Shown: positions 22,927-35,100 of the stretch, one piece after another
How the letters are laid out: every line of letters begins with the position of its first letter
Numbering within the stretch: the first letter of the stretch is position 1
The notes under the pieces: model-generated
Database searches by the model: none
Seen by the model: the letters and a program-made list of their open reading frames with translations, nothing else
Told to the model about the DNA's origin: nothing
Position numbers and translations under genes: made by a program
Origin: Symbiodinium natans
Taxonomy: Eukaryota; Sar; Dinophyceae; Suessiales; Symbiodiniaceae
Assembly (NCBI GenBank): GCA_905221605.1
Contig: CAJNDS010002528.1
Span: 125,001 to 189,000 of the forward strand
DNA: 64,000 nt
Direction of reading: 5' to 3'

Positions 22927-24146
22927 GTGCTCCGTGCAGACGCTGAGTTTCGGGTCCATCTCTTTTCTGGTTGCCGCTGCATCAATGATTTTGTCCTCTC
23001 AAGTAGCGACATCCATGCCTCTAAGGTGGGCAGATGCGCGACCGCTGCCGACTCTGTCCCGACCCTGTTCTACATCATGAGTGTCACAGAAGCAGAGGCT
23101 CTTGCGCCCAAGCTGCGTGGATGCCTCTTGAGCGGACTTGCGGGCACGGTGCATCATGCTTTCCTTTCCCTCCGGAGGGTGTCATCCAATTGCATGGCCC
23201 TCCAGTTGGAGCATGCTCATGTTGTTGTCGTACCAGGCTATTCTGCGCTTGATGCTCTAGCAAGGCCACTTTCCTTTCCAGGCCGACTCTGTGGAGCAAG
23301 ACAAGTTTATGAGGGATATCAGCAGCTGCAATCAGACGCACGCCTGCGTGGCAAAATGCTGGTGTTGCTGGACAGGGGCAGTGCGCGAATATCCCAGGAC
23401 CAGACCTACAGCTGGCTATTGCTAGGTGCCAGGCGTGATGCCTTTCAATACGGAGTGGACATTTCCATGCCGACAGAACCAACTCCTCGCTGTGCCAGCG
23501 AATCTGCATCAAGATCTTATCTGGAGCCTCTTACACAGAAGCGCTACCTCATAAGCTTCAAGGGAAGTTTTCAGGATCGGCCCTTGGCAGCTGAAGTGGC
23601 AGCGTTCCATCGCGACCGCCCGAACGTAGTCGTAGTGGATGATGTGAATGCGGGGTATGATTCGGAGTTCTTGCTGTGGAACTCGATCTTCAACCTGGTC
23701 GTTGCCACCGCGGATGATCGTGATGCCCGGTTCAACGAGGTGGTTTGCGCGGGCGGAATCCCTGTAGCAATGGCAGATGCAACTTGGGTGCCACCCTTTG
23801 ACGGCTTCATCCGTTTCAGCTCCTACGGCGTGCTGGTGGACACGGATCCTTCAATGCTGCTGCCTCGCTTGCGTGACGTGCTCGTGAACAGGGCGGAGGT
23901 GTACGTCCTTCGTGAGTCTCTTGGCTGATGTGCCCACCTTGCCCGCTGGATCACATCACGCTGAAGTCGTCGGTGCTGCATGTGTTGCTGAGGAATGCGC
24001 GAAAGGTGTGCACCCGATTTCTGCAGACTCGTGAGATCCAGGCAGCTGCTGCCCTGGAAGCTCTTGAGACGCCGAACAGAGCCGAGGATGACAGCCTTAG
24101 CGTGGTGCTGACCCAGACTATCTTCGACGAGGACCCCGAATTCTAA
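22927..24146 (+). CDS. Exostosin-like glycosyltransferase (GT47 type), tandem paralogue with a frame change near its 3' end
   Basis: The frame open from 22927 to 23928 is colinear with the gene at 21315-22340. It has AHVVVVPGYSALDAL, KRYLISFKGSFQDRPLAAEV, NSIFNLVVATADDRDARFNE, VVCAGGIPVAMADATW and PPFDGFIRFSSYGVLVDTD. It then stops at 23926-23928, while the matching C-terminal helix (HVLLRNARKVCTRFL) continues in another frame to the TAA at 24144-24146. This needs an intron of a few dozen bases around 23905-23965 or represents a frameshift. No ATG heads the long frame; the first ATGs inside it are at 22986 and 23077, so either an upstream exon supplies the signal peptide or the start lies there. 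Identity to the first copy is low, so the duplication is old. Confidence 0.7.
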
Positions 24147-24898
24147 GATCTAAACCCCACCGGCGTTTTTTGAAGAAGCTGGAGTGTAGCTCAGGAGCAG
24201 AACCACCTTTATGCACTCTTCGAGACTGGAGCCTTGTTCCGGGCAGTGGCATCCAGAGCGAGGACTCTGCAGCACCTTTGGATGACGGTCGCTGCTGGGC
24301 CGTTCGACAACAGGCTGCATCTTTACTGGTTTGTTCGATTGCATGTGCCGGTTGCTCTCGCCCTCGCACGCTTGGGCGTTCGTGCTAGTGTTGCGTTGTT
24401 GCTGACGTCGTTGTTTTTGGTTTATTCATCGTTTGTTCCCTTCTGTTCAGGTGTTCATTCTGGCTGGGAGAAAAAAACTCCTCTCTTTGCTTTTGATCGT
24501 GTTTCTAGGCCTCCGTGACAAACTGTCTGCCTAGGCATTCCACGGATCCTCAATTGGCTACTTTCTTCCTCACCACCTTTTGGAGACCCCAGACGCTGGA
24601 TCGGCCTGGATGGCCCCCTCCCGGTCATTTTCATTTCCACCTTCAGATATCCAGGTATCCGTGTTGTACTCGTTGTTGATTCTTTCCTTTCTGTTTTAAA
24701 TGATTTTGGCTGTATATATATATATATATCTACCAGTATGCCACCCTCTGTGGCACCTCCAGACAACCCCGCTTGGCCGAGCTTCAGTCTCTCTGTCTCT
24801 GTCTTGTCTGCCTCTGGCTCTTTCACAGTCTCTCGCTCTTTGCCTTTATCTCTGTCTCTCCTTTATGATTCTCTCTCTTCTTGGCTTGACTCCGCACG
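24147..24898. other. No gene; pyrimidine-rich DNA with a (TA)n run
   Basis: (TA)n at about 24713-24729, then an extended TCTC/TCTG-rich stretch at 24785-24885. No recognisable coding sequence. Confidence 0.5.
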
Positions 24899-25669
24899 CT
24901 ATGGCCGCATGTGTGGACAAGTGCAGGCATGTCAGCTCAGTCCTCTTTGCTGAGGAGAACTTGGCTGCTGACAGGGAGGCGGTTTATGCAGTCGGCTCGG
25001 ACCACAAAGTCTATAAGCACTCAGGCGGAGCTGAACTTGCGGTTGTTCAAAGTGGACGTGCCAACATGGGACACTGCAGCAAGCAACCGTTGTTGTTCTT
25101 GCAGGTCCACTCCAGTCCGTGACTATAGATGCTGACTGGACTGAAGTGTCTCGCGGGCAAGTGCAGGCACTTGCGATTCACAAGAAGGCTGCTTGTCTGG
25201 TTCCTGTGCTTGCAACGGGGGTGAGGCTGTGGCGAACTCCGCTGAGAGTGAGTCCTGACATGTATGTGAGTCTGAGGCAATACTTGCTGCGGGTTTGGAT
25301 GGCAACATCTACCAGCAGCCTCTGGATGCAATGTCCATCTACACAGATTGGGAGCTTGTCATTGAAGGCCTTAGCACAGCATAGCTGCAGCATGTCCGTT
25401 CGCAAGTCCATAAACGCATGTCACCGTCACTATCACGTGTCTTCAGTGGGCCAGGGCAGAATTTTCATCGCATCTCAGTTCGCGACGGAGTTCTTTATGC
25501 GACCTCGGAGCTCTCCGTGGTGCACTCATTGGAGCACCCTTCGTCAAAAGTTGGCATGCCAGGTCTGTTGTCAGGTCCCATGTTCTTGGACTGCGGTTGT
25601 CAGATGACAGGACTTGGCGAGGCCATCGCGCGGCTGGGAGGAAGCGTCCATCCGACATCTTCCTGGTGA
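24899..25669 (+). CDS. Beta-propeller-like repeat protein exons (tectonin/WD-like)
   Basis: Four + strand blocks share one pattern: a Trp-x2-Val/Ile-x2-Gly strand, then a strand of the form iav.dg.lYA.G.D..vY. They read: REAVYAVGSDHKVYKHSGG (about 24978-25030); SVTIDADWTEVSRGQVQALA (about 25114-25175); SEAILAAGLDGNIYQQPLDA followed by TDWELVIEGL (about 25272-25375); and HRISVRDGVLYATSELSVVH (about 25465-25525). This spacing of about 40 residues is typical of propeller blades and closest to tectonin-type repeats. Blocks lie in different frames, so introns are required. The family, localisation and gene ends are unknown. The gene may continue into the module at 26511. Confidence 0.5.
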
Positions 25670-26510
25670 TGTCCGGCATTTGCTGTAAGGGTTGAGGCCA
25701 TGGAGTCGAACGCGGCAACAGGCGGCAACCGCCAGCGTGCCGGCCCGCAACGCAGCGGGCTCAGCGGCCGTGGACAGCAGCCGCCCCGAGCAGGAGCAAG
25801 ACGGTGGCCACACAAGGGTATATGGGAGAGAACGGCCTGGAACCGGGCGGACGCCTCATCCTCACCAGTGCGCTCACAAGAACAAGGTTGCGAAGGTCTC
25901 TGTTTCTATGTGGATGGTCATGAGAACACAAGGGCTCGTAGGCCAAGGCAAGGAGATCTGGAACGTTCCAGCATTGTGGCCCAGCGGAATCCGATAGCGC
26001 AGCTCATTCGGTTCGCCATTTGCTGAATTTGCTACCTCCAAGGTCCAAGACACTGCATTCTGCTGCGTCCTTCGCCAATCTCAATGTTGCGTTTGCTGCA
26101 GCCCTGCACCAGTCATTGCATCCAAAAGGCAATGGTGCATGTGCAGTGCGTTTGTGAGCGGGCAAAACGTTCTGAGATTTTGTGTGCGCTTCGTCACTAC
26201 CAGTGACGGTTACAATGATCAGCTGTATCTTAACCGCTGTGCATCTCAGATCTCCATGAACCTTGGGCTTCTTCTGGTTCAAGCTTGCGGGGTTTCCTAG
26301 CTGGCGCTGATTGATTTCTAGAGATGGCTGCCGTGTGGGAGGAGGGGTCGGACATGTTCTTCGTTCTTGCATCTGTGCTAAAGCTTGAAGAACCTTTGTT
26401 CTTGACCCTCCTCAACCTAGGAATCCGCAATCCCTAAAAGCCGAAAGAGCATGAAAGCTGTGCTGCCGATGTGAGCGTGCCCCGTACCCATCCGTACCCC
26501 ACGTTTCTAG
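25670..26510. other. No identifiable gene
   Basis: A + frame at 25700-26026 (Arg/Gln-rich) has no motif. Otherwise nothing seen. Confidence 0.35.
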
Positions 26511-27040
26511 ATGGTGCAGGTTGTGGGTGGGTCAGAACGCGGGGGCATCATCGTTCGCACTGGCTGCGATCTGAGCTCGGATTTGGCTGATGGTCGACTC
26601 GCCACCGGATCTGTGGTGAAGGAGCTTGCGCTTGCCTTCTTTTTTGGCGGTTCGGGACGTTCAATGAGGATGCTTCAGCCAGAGATGCGGGGACTTGATC
26701 TGCCAGCGGGAGGGGATTGGCTGAACGTAAATCAGCCCTGGCATTTTGCCTTCTGTTCCCACAGTTTCTGGGCGCGGATGTCGGATGGTTGGGTCGATGT
26801 GCAGGGTTCCAGTAGTCTGCCCCTGCAGCCAATGAGGACAAAGAGTCTGGGTTCAAAAGTTCAAAAATGCGGTTTCTGCAAACGACAGCTTTTCCTCACA
26901 TCCAGGAGATCGACGCGCACGACGGGCGAATCTGCTACGAGCTTCTGCAGGGCGAGGGGCCTGCTTCTGGTTGGGTCAGCCCTTCTCTCCGTGGCAAGGA
27001 CGGAGATGGACGGGGCTCGGAATGTTGCTGGGATTCATGA
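26511..27040 (+). CDS. Dinoflagellate-type VVGG/RTG/GWVS module, split over two exons
   Basis: Exon 1 at about 26511-26620 reads VQVVGGSERGGIIVRTG then RLATGSVVKE. Exon 2 starts after the AG at 26904-26905 and reads GRICYELLQGEGPASGWVSP then RGKDGDG, ending at the TGA at 27038-27040. From memory, this pairing (VVGG..KGGI.VRTG, RL.TGA.V.E, Y.LL.G.GPA.GWVS..) is a small SH3-like module that recurs, often in many copies, in dinoflagellate proteins. Its function is not established. Frame analysis supports an intron of about 280 bases between the halves. The ATG at 26511 directly follows an AG, so this may be an internal exon of a larger gene, possibly the propeller gene upstream. Confidence 0.6.
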
Positions 27041-27623
27041 ACTTGAAAGGAGCTGCTCATAAAGACCGACCAGACCCACGCAGACAACAAGGTCCTGGGG
27101 GGGCAGAGCGACCTTAAGAGCTTCCTCACCTGCGCAAAAAAACCCTGCATGTTTTCCCTGCAGGCGCGGCAGTCAAGACGCCGTGGCTTTTCACAGTGGG
27201 CGTCTCTCCAAGCTGAGGAGTCTTCTGAGGCGCCGCGAACTTGACAGGTCCCACAACTTTTGTGTTGCGACTTTGCATCTTTTTTTCCTCGACTCATCTG
27301 CAGGTGAGTACAGACGCCATGCCCGACCTGGTGCCTGCAGAGATTGCTGAGATGTCCTCTGAGACTTTTGTCTGTTATTGGCCGCTTGATGATGACTGAT
27401 GCTGTTGTGGTGTGCAGCGCCCTGCCTCAACCAGAGTCTAAACAATGAGGAGTCCAGCATCTGGCGCTGAAACTCCCGCTCTTGTAAGTGAAGCACTGGC
27501 ACCTGCGCCGGGCTTAGCTTGCGGCTGCTATTGTCTGTCGCATACATCAGAATGATGCGGCTGATGTCTGCAGACTTTTCAGCTATGAAGCTCATTTGTT
27601 CCAAACACAAGGTCTCAGTGCAG
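27041..27623. other. No identifiable gene
   Basis: Possible 5' region of tandem copy A; no motif seen. Confidence 0.35.
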
Positions 27624-30600
27624 GTGCCAGAGAAGGGCTTGTCCGAGGATGATGAATCGGCATTCCAAAAGTACATCGACAAGATTGGCGAATGCCGAGA
27701 TGGCTCAAATCCAGGCGGCCAAGGAATGTGGTGAAGGTGTGTAGCAGAGTAACCTCCTCAACCAAGCAAGCATCTGGCCGGATGCGCAAGAGGTGTACAC
27801 GCACAAAGCATGCTCCACTTGCTACGTGTAAGACAAACCCATGTGTAGCTCAGCAGCCTGGTTGACCTTCGCAGGTTACAGCCGAAAGGCCTTCCCATGG
27901 TTCAACCCAAAGCCACAAGAGGACAAGAGCAAGAAGCTTTCTACAGAGGCTGCGTGCAGTCGTAGAGTCTTCAAGGATCAAGTGCACATGCCCGCGCCCC
28001 GGCTCTGCACGCATCCTGTGAGGCACTGGAGGCAGCTCTTGCCTGTAAGCCGAAGCAGAAGAAGCTTGCCAAAGACAAGCTGTGGGAGGTCGACTCGGAG
28101 GCATATCGCTCCATGTTTTCTGTCCACGTGATATGCATGGACGGCACAACGCGGCACACGTGCGCATGTCTCAATGTTCCTCGCTCGCATACCCAGGGAG
28201 AGGAGGTGCCCCTGTGCCCTCGCTGCTCCTTGCCGGTGGGGGAGTTTGCCTACCAGGGCCGCGAGGGCAAGCAGGCGTGCGTGCACACGGAGTGCATGGC
28301 TCAGGTGATGACGCAGGAGGCGCAGCGCGAGGAGGATGCCCGGGTGAAGCGGGAGAATGTGAAGAAAGAGAAGAACCGGCGCGAGTATGACATCGGCTGG
28401 CGCATGGACAGCGTGCCGAAGAGTGCCCCGCTGGCCGAGCGCATGGGCTGTACGCCTGCGCCGCAGGGGCTCTGCTGTCTGGTGTTGGACGAGGCGTCCC
28501 GCACGGTCAAGGTCGCCGCAACCGCTGAGCCGTCTTGCGCGGTGAATTTGGAGTACTTGCTCCTGGCACTCAAGGTCCGTAAGACGGCCTCTCGAGAGCC
28601 TCTCTTTTCGCTGGACCCCGTGGACCCGCAGAACCTGGAGAAGACCCCGCAGAAGAAGGTGTATGAGCCCAGCTGGCTGGCGGGAACCAGCGTGGGCGAC
28701 GTCATGTTCCAGGCCGACTACTTCCTGAAGGAGCTTGCGCTCGGAGAGTACGACATGCCCGCGGCCCGCCTTAGAGGACCCAACCCAACATAATAACCCA
28801 ACATAACCTAACGAGGTCTCGCAGAGGCTGGAATGCTGGAAGGTGCGACGATGCCATGCGGAATCATCATGTCGAGTACACTGTCGGCTTTTGCACGGCA
28901 TGGAGCGTCATATAGTGTCATCATGGAGCACCATATGGAGCTAGATGCGTTTTGAGTTTTGAGCTGAGGTGGTTGGCATGCTGAGCGTCTTTGACTGGTC
29001 CGAGATGAAGGACAAGGACAAGAGCTGGGCAGGCCGCGAGTGGTACGTGGTCAAGAAGGCGGAGATCCGCATGGCCGAGGACAACACGCTGATCCCCCAC
29101 GTCAAGATGGGAGTCGAGGCCCGGGAGCAGGTGGTGACGAAGAAGGGCTTGGAGGATGCCCCGGTGACGCTGCCTCACCACCCCCTGAAGAAGTTCGCCG
29201 ACGCCTTCACACGCAACTTCGACCTGATCGCCGAGCGGAAGAGCGTGGTGTTCCACCTGCGTGAGCTTGCCAAGGCCTCGACCATGGCAAAGTACCTCAT
29301 TGACTCAAAGGCACGCCTGGACCCGACCTGGTATAGGCTGGCCGACGAGATTGTGAAGGCCACGGAGCCGGAGCCTTACCCTCAGATCCCGCAGCTCTGG
29401 AACATGCGTGGCAACTCCCGCATCAAGCTGAAGGAAGGCCGCTTGGTGGACATGGTGACGGGCGGCCAGAGCAACCTCCAGGCCATCTATGGCGGCGTGG
29501 AGTTTGGCCTCGACCGCTTCGAGCTCGCCCAGCGTCACGCGCTCGCAGGTCAGAAGCCGAGTGTGCCAGGGGTGCAGCTGGCCCAGTCCGGCCGGCCCAT
29601 GTTCATGCCACAGCGCTTCCAGCTGGGACAGCGTCCTGAGATGCCACAGGGTGTGGACCTGAACTTGGACAAGTTCTCCTTGTCTACGGAGGAGCGTTTC
29701 GTGGGCCGCCTGCCGCCCTGCAGTGGAGGCCCAGACTCGCTGGAGGCCCGTACCATTTTGGGCAAGGCCTTCCTGCAAGGCTTGCGGCAGAAGTCCTTCG
29801 CCGTGAAGCCGGAAGACCAGAGCCTCTTGCTGAACATCTACAGCGTGCCGCAGTGCGACCGTGTCGAGGAGGGCGACGCCTTCATCCCGCCGGACCCCAA
29901 CCTCGAGTACCTCACCAAGGTCCGCAGCCTTGTGGGCGAGGAGAAGACCCTGCGTGAGCGTCGCCGGCAGAAGTTCAGCGACAAGTCCTTCGCCGTGACC
30001 AACCCAGGTTTGGACTTCCCCCGCTCCTGGACCCCGCGCTTCCAAGTGGAGATGGAAGGCCGAGCGCAAACGGCACCCACAAAGTTTGGCCTGAAGAAGC
30101 TCGAGGTGGACGAGGCCTTCAAGCGCGGGCTGCTGGAGAACGTCCTCCCTGCCGCTGCGCCAGAGTTCAACCAGGTCACGGAAGATGGCATCGCCTTCCG
30201 CATCTACAAGATCGGCAGCCTGGAGGCCTGGGATGCCTGGGCATGCTAGAACTCGGCACTGTTGTAGTCGCACCCCACAGTAGCTCGCACGCGTTTCCGC
30301 TCTCGCCCCCTCCCATGCACCACCCCCCCCCCCACCACCACCCGCGTTCTGGCTGCGTTGATGTTGAATATGTTGATTGCGCAGCTGCAGCCGGGGTGTT
30401 CAGACGCCCGCAGGTGAGGACTACACAGGAGGTGGACGGGCAGGAGGCCATTGCGGTGGTCTTCTCCAGTGGCGCCGCCTCTTGGGAGGCCAAGGCCGTG
30501 GATTCCGAAGACGCGCTTGGCCGAGAGAGGCTCGTGAAGTGCAAGGTCTACGTGGAGGCCATGGAGCAAGAGCCGCAGCTCCACTTGGCCAAGGATGCAC

Positions 30601-31365
30601 GCGCGGGATGTAACTTCTACATCGTCCTCGAGACGGAGAAGAAGAACCGTATCGTGACGGAGGCACTCGGCGCGGGAAACCTGTCTTGGGTGCAGAACCC
30701 CAACAACTTGGAGGACCGCAACTCCTTGGCCAAGCTGCTCTTCACCGTGGATTGCAAGGATGACCTCCACGCCCGCGACCTCAAGCAGTTCCAGCGCACC
30801 CTCATCCTGCCACCCAGTGCGCTGGCTTTCCCATTATAGGACCATACAGTACGGGGTTGAGTGTGTCAACGTGCCTTGCTCTCAAGTGCGCAGCATGCCA
30901 AGGCTTGAACAATTTGCGGAAGCACTATGCCAAAGCGATCTACAAGTTTGTGTCAGGGCGCACGTTCCGCGGGAAATGGGGAGGAAAGTTGAGGCGATAT
31001 GCGCCGCCGTAGCTCGGCTCTAGTTAGTTCTTGTATGTTCTTGTCAGGTAGGGAGTTGAAGGTGCAGCATTGGCATGGTGTTTCGAAGTGGTTCCGATAC
31101 TCCTTTTGTAAGTTGGAGCAGTGCACGACCTCGGCCCAGTTGGCCCGCGCTCAGGACACCGCCCAACACGGGAAACTTGGGCCTGGCTGCAATGGGTCGT
31201 TCTTCCGACTTCCTGAACGTTATGTGGTTGGCACGGTGCCTCGGCAGTGCACAGACCCCTGGTGACTCATGTTGCCTTGTCCTGTGCACCACTTATCACC
31301 ACTTTACCAGGAGCTCAACGAGGAAGGGCGACCTTCTCAAGCCCAAGATCCCGGCACACTTCTGA
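27624..31365 (+). CDS. Unidentified large protein, tandem copy A, about nine exons
   Basis: No family recognised. Exons read: about 27624-27720 (EDDESAFQKYIDKIGECRDG); about 27875-27960 (SRKAFPWFNPKP); about 28015-28100; 28197-28760; 28969-30225; 30414-30819; about 30901-31018 (RKHYAKAIYKFVSGR, then RRYAPP); about 31154-31255 (NLGLAAMGRSSDFLNVMWLA); and about 31306-31365 (GDLLKPKIP and stop). Protein length is roughly 900 residues. The 28197 exon holds CPRC, an 18-residue gap, then HTEC: a LIM-like half zinc finger (C-x2-C-x18-H-x2-C). The 28969 exon has a helical block RNFDLIAERKSVVFHLRELA. Introns 28101-28196, 28761-28968 and 30226-30413 all appear to use GC donors with AG|G acceptors. Predicted soluble; no signal or membrane segment seen. 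The splice donor after 30819 is odd (see findings). Confidence 0.7.
28197..30819 (+). repeat. Near-identical core block, copy A (2.6 kb)
   Basis: Matches 33082-35704 at a constant offset of 4885. I counted eight single-base differences by eye, six of them in the first 320 bases. Both internal introns are identical, including an 11-C run. Flanking exons of the two genes are homologous but clearly diverged. Confidence 0.95.
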
Positions 31366-32145
31366 CCTTGCAGCGCCAGCCGTTCTGAAGCCAAATCTTC
31401 GTAGTAGACTGTGCATTCGGATGCACTTGTGATGGCTAGGCACCATGCCGGTAGTCCAGGGTAGTCACACACCAAGCTTCGCGCTTGATGCCCTTGCCAT
31501 CAACAACAGCCGTGTGCAGTGAAGCGTGTCTTGATTCACCCTTCAAGCTTTCTAGATTTCTGGATGCCAACACCACGTCGAAGATAGTCAAATCGGGCTC
31601 TTCCAGTTCCTTCGAAAAGACAACCCGGGGCCCGTGCTCTGCTCAAGGTTGCAAGCGGCATCGGCGTGGGTCTCTGTCACACGACTCGCAGTGTTGAATC
31701 ACTTTTCTTTACTCGCGCTTCCTGTAGGCAGTTTTGCGGCTCATAGGCATCTTATCGCCCGCCGTCCCCCTTTCAGCGCAGAATGGCCTCCACCTGCGAG
31801 GCCGGCAGGTGGCCGTATGACAGAAACGACGGGGATGGCCGCAGTGTTTGTGATGTTCGTGCCCGGCTGTGCCCGGCTGTGCCCGGCTGTGCCAGGCCCC
31901 GGTGAAAGCTCGTGGGAGTAAGTTCTCCCAGTGGGTCTCAAAGCAGGTTGACGAGAAGGCTCGATCCATCCCTCACTCCCTCAGAGATACCCAGTCGCAT
32001 GCCTTTGTTTGGAAGTCCTTGCAGGATTCGTCGATCACTACACCAGAAATTATTGCTGCAGTAGATGCAGTAGATGAGCCGCTCAAGAAGGAACTGGACC
32101 TGACGCTGGCAAGCATGTAGGGGCTTGTGAGTGATGTTGAGTGGC
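31366..32145. other. Intergenic or 5' region of copy B
   Basis: Contains a 10-bp tandem repeat (31861-31894) and a + frame at 31869-32120 ending at a TAG, containing KFSQWVSKQVDEKARSI and EIIAAVDAVDEPLKKELDL. It could be a 5' exon of copy B, but no equivalent is seen upstream of copy A. Confidence 0.35.
31861..31894 (+). repeat. 10-bp tandem repeat, about 3.4 copies
   Basis: Unit gcccggctgt in perfect register upstream of copy B. Confidence 0.9.
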
Positions 32146-32149
32146 TTAA

Positions 32150-35100
32150 ATGCAAGCTTGCAGTGTACAGTCCCCAAGCTCCTGGCCTGGCAAGGAAACC
32201 AGCAGAGGACGAAGATGAGGCCTTTCAGCAGTACCTGGAGAAGTTTGGCGAGAGCCGTGATGGCACCAGCGCAGGCACCTGGAGATTGGAGACGCATGAG
32301 CGTGGAAGCGCTTCTAGGCTCCGAAAATCGTGCCCTTTCGAGGCTTCAACCGCAAGGCGTTCCCCTGGTTCACGCCCAAGGAGCCTGCGAAAGTGCAGCA
32401 TGTCTCAACGGAGGCTGGGCCTGAGGGGCTGAAAGCTGGAGGCTGTAGCGCTGTGGACGTGGATGTGACCTGATGTGACGCGACAAGGCTCTCGAAGCAG
32501 CGATGGATTTCAAGCCAAAGCCACGTACTTCGACTACAAAGCATTCCGAGGTCGACTCGGAGGCAGGGAGCAAAATAAAGACAGCCCAGTGCCTTCATCA
32601 CAAGGTTTCATAGGCGGGTCCGGGGGAGGCGGACAGACATGCACCTTTGGGGGAAAACGTGTACGCTCTACCATGCAGGACGGAGTTGATTCATGGACCG
32701 AATCAACTGCGAGCCGGTCACGCACACACATTTCACGACCCGGGGGGGGTTCATGCTGGTTAACGAATGCTAACGACGGGTATTTCGAGAGCTTGGTCAA
32801 AGCACTATGTTTTTGGTTTTCACCGCGTCCAGTAGGGCAAAACTGCGGACACAGTTATCTGGCCTGCTGCCGAAATTGAGACCTGAAAGCCAGTATGCCG
32901 CAAGACCTATAAAAGTCAACAGCAGCAGAAAAACAGGAATAACAGACGAGCGGCAGAGACATAAATGCGGGTGGGCAGAGACATAAATCGAAAACACAAC
33001 AATCATGTGAGAATCAGCAAGCCATGACCTTGCGTCATCGTTTCCCAAGTATCCAAGACGTGCATATGTCTTCGCGTGCAGGGTGAGGAGGTGCCCCTGT
33101 GCCCGCGCTGCTCTTTGCCGGTGGGGGAGTTTGCCTACCAGGGCCGCGAGGGCAAGCAGACGTGCGTGCACACGGAGTGCATGGCTCAGGTGATGACGCA
33201 GGAGGCGCAGCGCGAGGAGGATGCCCGGGTGAAGCGGGAGAATGTGAAGAAAGAGAAGAACCGGCGCGAGTATGACATCGGCTGGCGCATGGACAGCGTG
33301 CCGAAGAGTGCCCCGCTGGCCGAGCGCATGGGCTGTACGCCTGCGCCGCAGGGGCTGTGCTGTCTAGTGTTGGACGAGGCGTCCCGCACGGTCAAGGTCG
33401 CAGCAACCGCTGAGCCGTCTTGCGCGGTGAATTTGGAGTACTTGCTCCTGGCACTCAAGGTCCGTAAGACGGCCTCTCGAGAGCCTCTCTTTTCGCTGGA
33501 CCCCGTGGACCCGCAGAACCTGGAGAAGACCCCGCAGAAGAAGGTGTATGAGCCCAGCTGGCTGGCGGGAACCAGCGTGGGCGACGTCATGTTCCAGGCC
33601 GACTACTTCCTGAAGGAGCTTGCGCTCGGAGAGTACGACATGCCCGCGGCCCGCCTTAGAGGACCCAACCCAACATAATAACCCAACATAACCTAACGAG
33701 GTCTCGCAGAGGCTGGAATGCTGGAAGGTGCGACGATGCCATGCGGAATCATCATGTCGAGTACACTGTCGGCTTTTGCACGGCATGGAGCGTCATATAG
33801 TGTCATCATGGAGCACCATATGGAGCTAGATGCGTTTTGAGTTTTGAGCTGAGGTGGTTGGCATGCTGAGCGTCTTTGACTGGTCCGAGATGAAGGACAA
33901 GGACAAGAGCTGGGCAGGCCGCGAGTGGTACGTGGTCAAGAAGGCGGAGATCCGCATGGCCGAGGACAACACGCTGATCCCCCACGTCAAGATGGGAGTC
34001 GAGGCCCGGGAGCAGGTGGTGACGAAGAAGGGCTTGGAGGATGCCCCGGTGACGCTGCCTCACCACCCCCTGAAGAAGTTCGCCGACGCCTTCACACGCA
34101 ACTTCGACCTGATCGCCGAGCGGAAGAGCGTGGTGTTCCACCTGCGTGAGCTTGCCAAGGCCTCGACCATGGCAAAGTACCTCATTGACTCAAAGGCACG
34201 CCTGGACCCGACCTGGTATAGGCTGGCCGACGAGATTGTGAAGGCCACGGAGCCGGAGCCTTACCCTCAGATCCCGCAGCTCTGGAACATGCGTGGCAAC
34301 TCCCGCATCAAGCTGAAGGAAGGCCGCTTGGTGGACATGGTGACGGGCGGCCAGAGCAACCTCCAGGCCATCTATGGCGGCGTGGAGTTTGGCCTCGACC
34401 GCTTCGAGCTCGCCCAGCGTCACGCGCTCGCAGGTCAGAAGCCGAGTGTGCCAGGGGTGCAGCTGGCCCAGTCCGGCCGGCCCATGTTCATGCCACAGCG
34501 CTTCCAGCTGGGACAGCGTCCTGAGATGCCACAGGGTGTGGACCTGAACTTGGACAAGTTCTCCTTGTCTACGGAGGAGCGTTTCGTGGGCCGCCTGCCG
34601 CCCTGCAGTGGAGGCCCAGACTCGCTGGAGGCCCGTACCATTTTGGGCAAGGCCTTCCTGCAAGGCTTGCGGCAGAAGTCCTTCGCCGTGAAGCCGGAAG
34701 ACCAGAGCCTCTTGCTGAACATCTACAGCGTGCCGCAGTGCGACCGTGTCGAGGAGGGCGACGCCTTCATCCCGCCGGACCCCAACCTCGAGTACCTCAC
34801 CAAGGTCCGCAGCCTTGTGGGCGAGGAGAAGACCCTGCGTGAGCGTCGCCGGCAGAAGTTCAGCGACAAGTCCTTCGCCGTGACCAACCCAGGTTTGGAC
34901 TTCCCCCGCTCCTGGACCCCGCGCTTCCAAGTGGAGATGGAAGGCCGAGCGCAAACGGCACCCACAAAGTTTGGCCTGAAGAAGCTCGAGGTGGACGAGG
35001 CCTTCAAGCGCGGGCTGCTGGAGAACGTCCTCCCTGCCGCTGCGCCAGAGTTCAACCAGGTCACGGAAGATGGCATCGCCTTCCGCATCTACAAGATCGG

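Noticed and set aside
29305-30273. 322-codon minus-strand open frame (repeated at 34190-35158)
   Set aside because: It is the antisense shadow of the GC-rich 28969-30225 exon, and its repetition simply follows the duplicated core.
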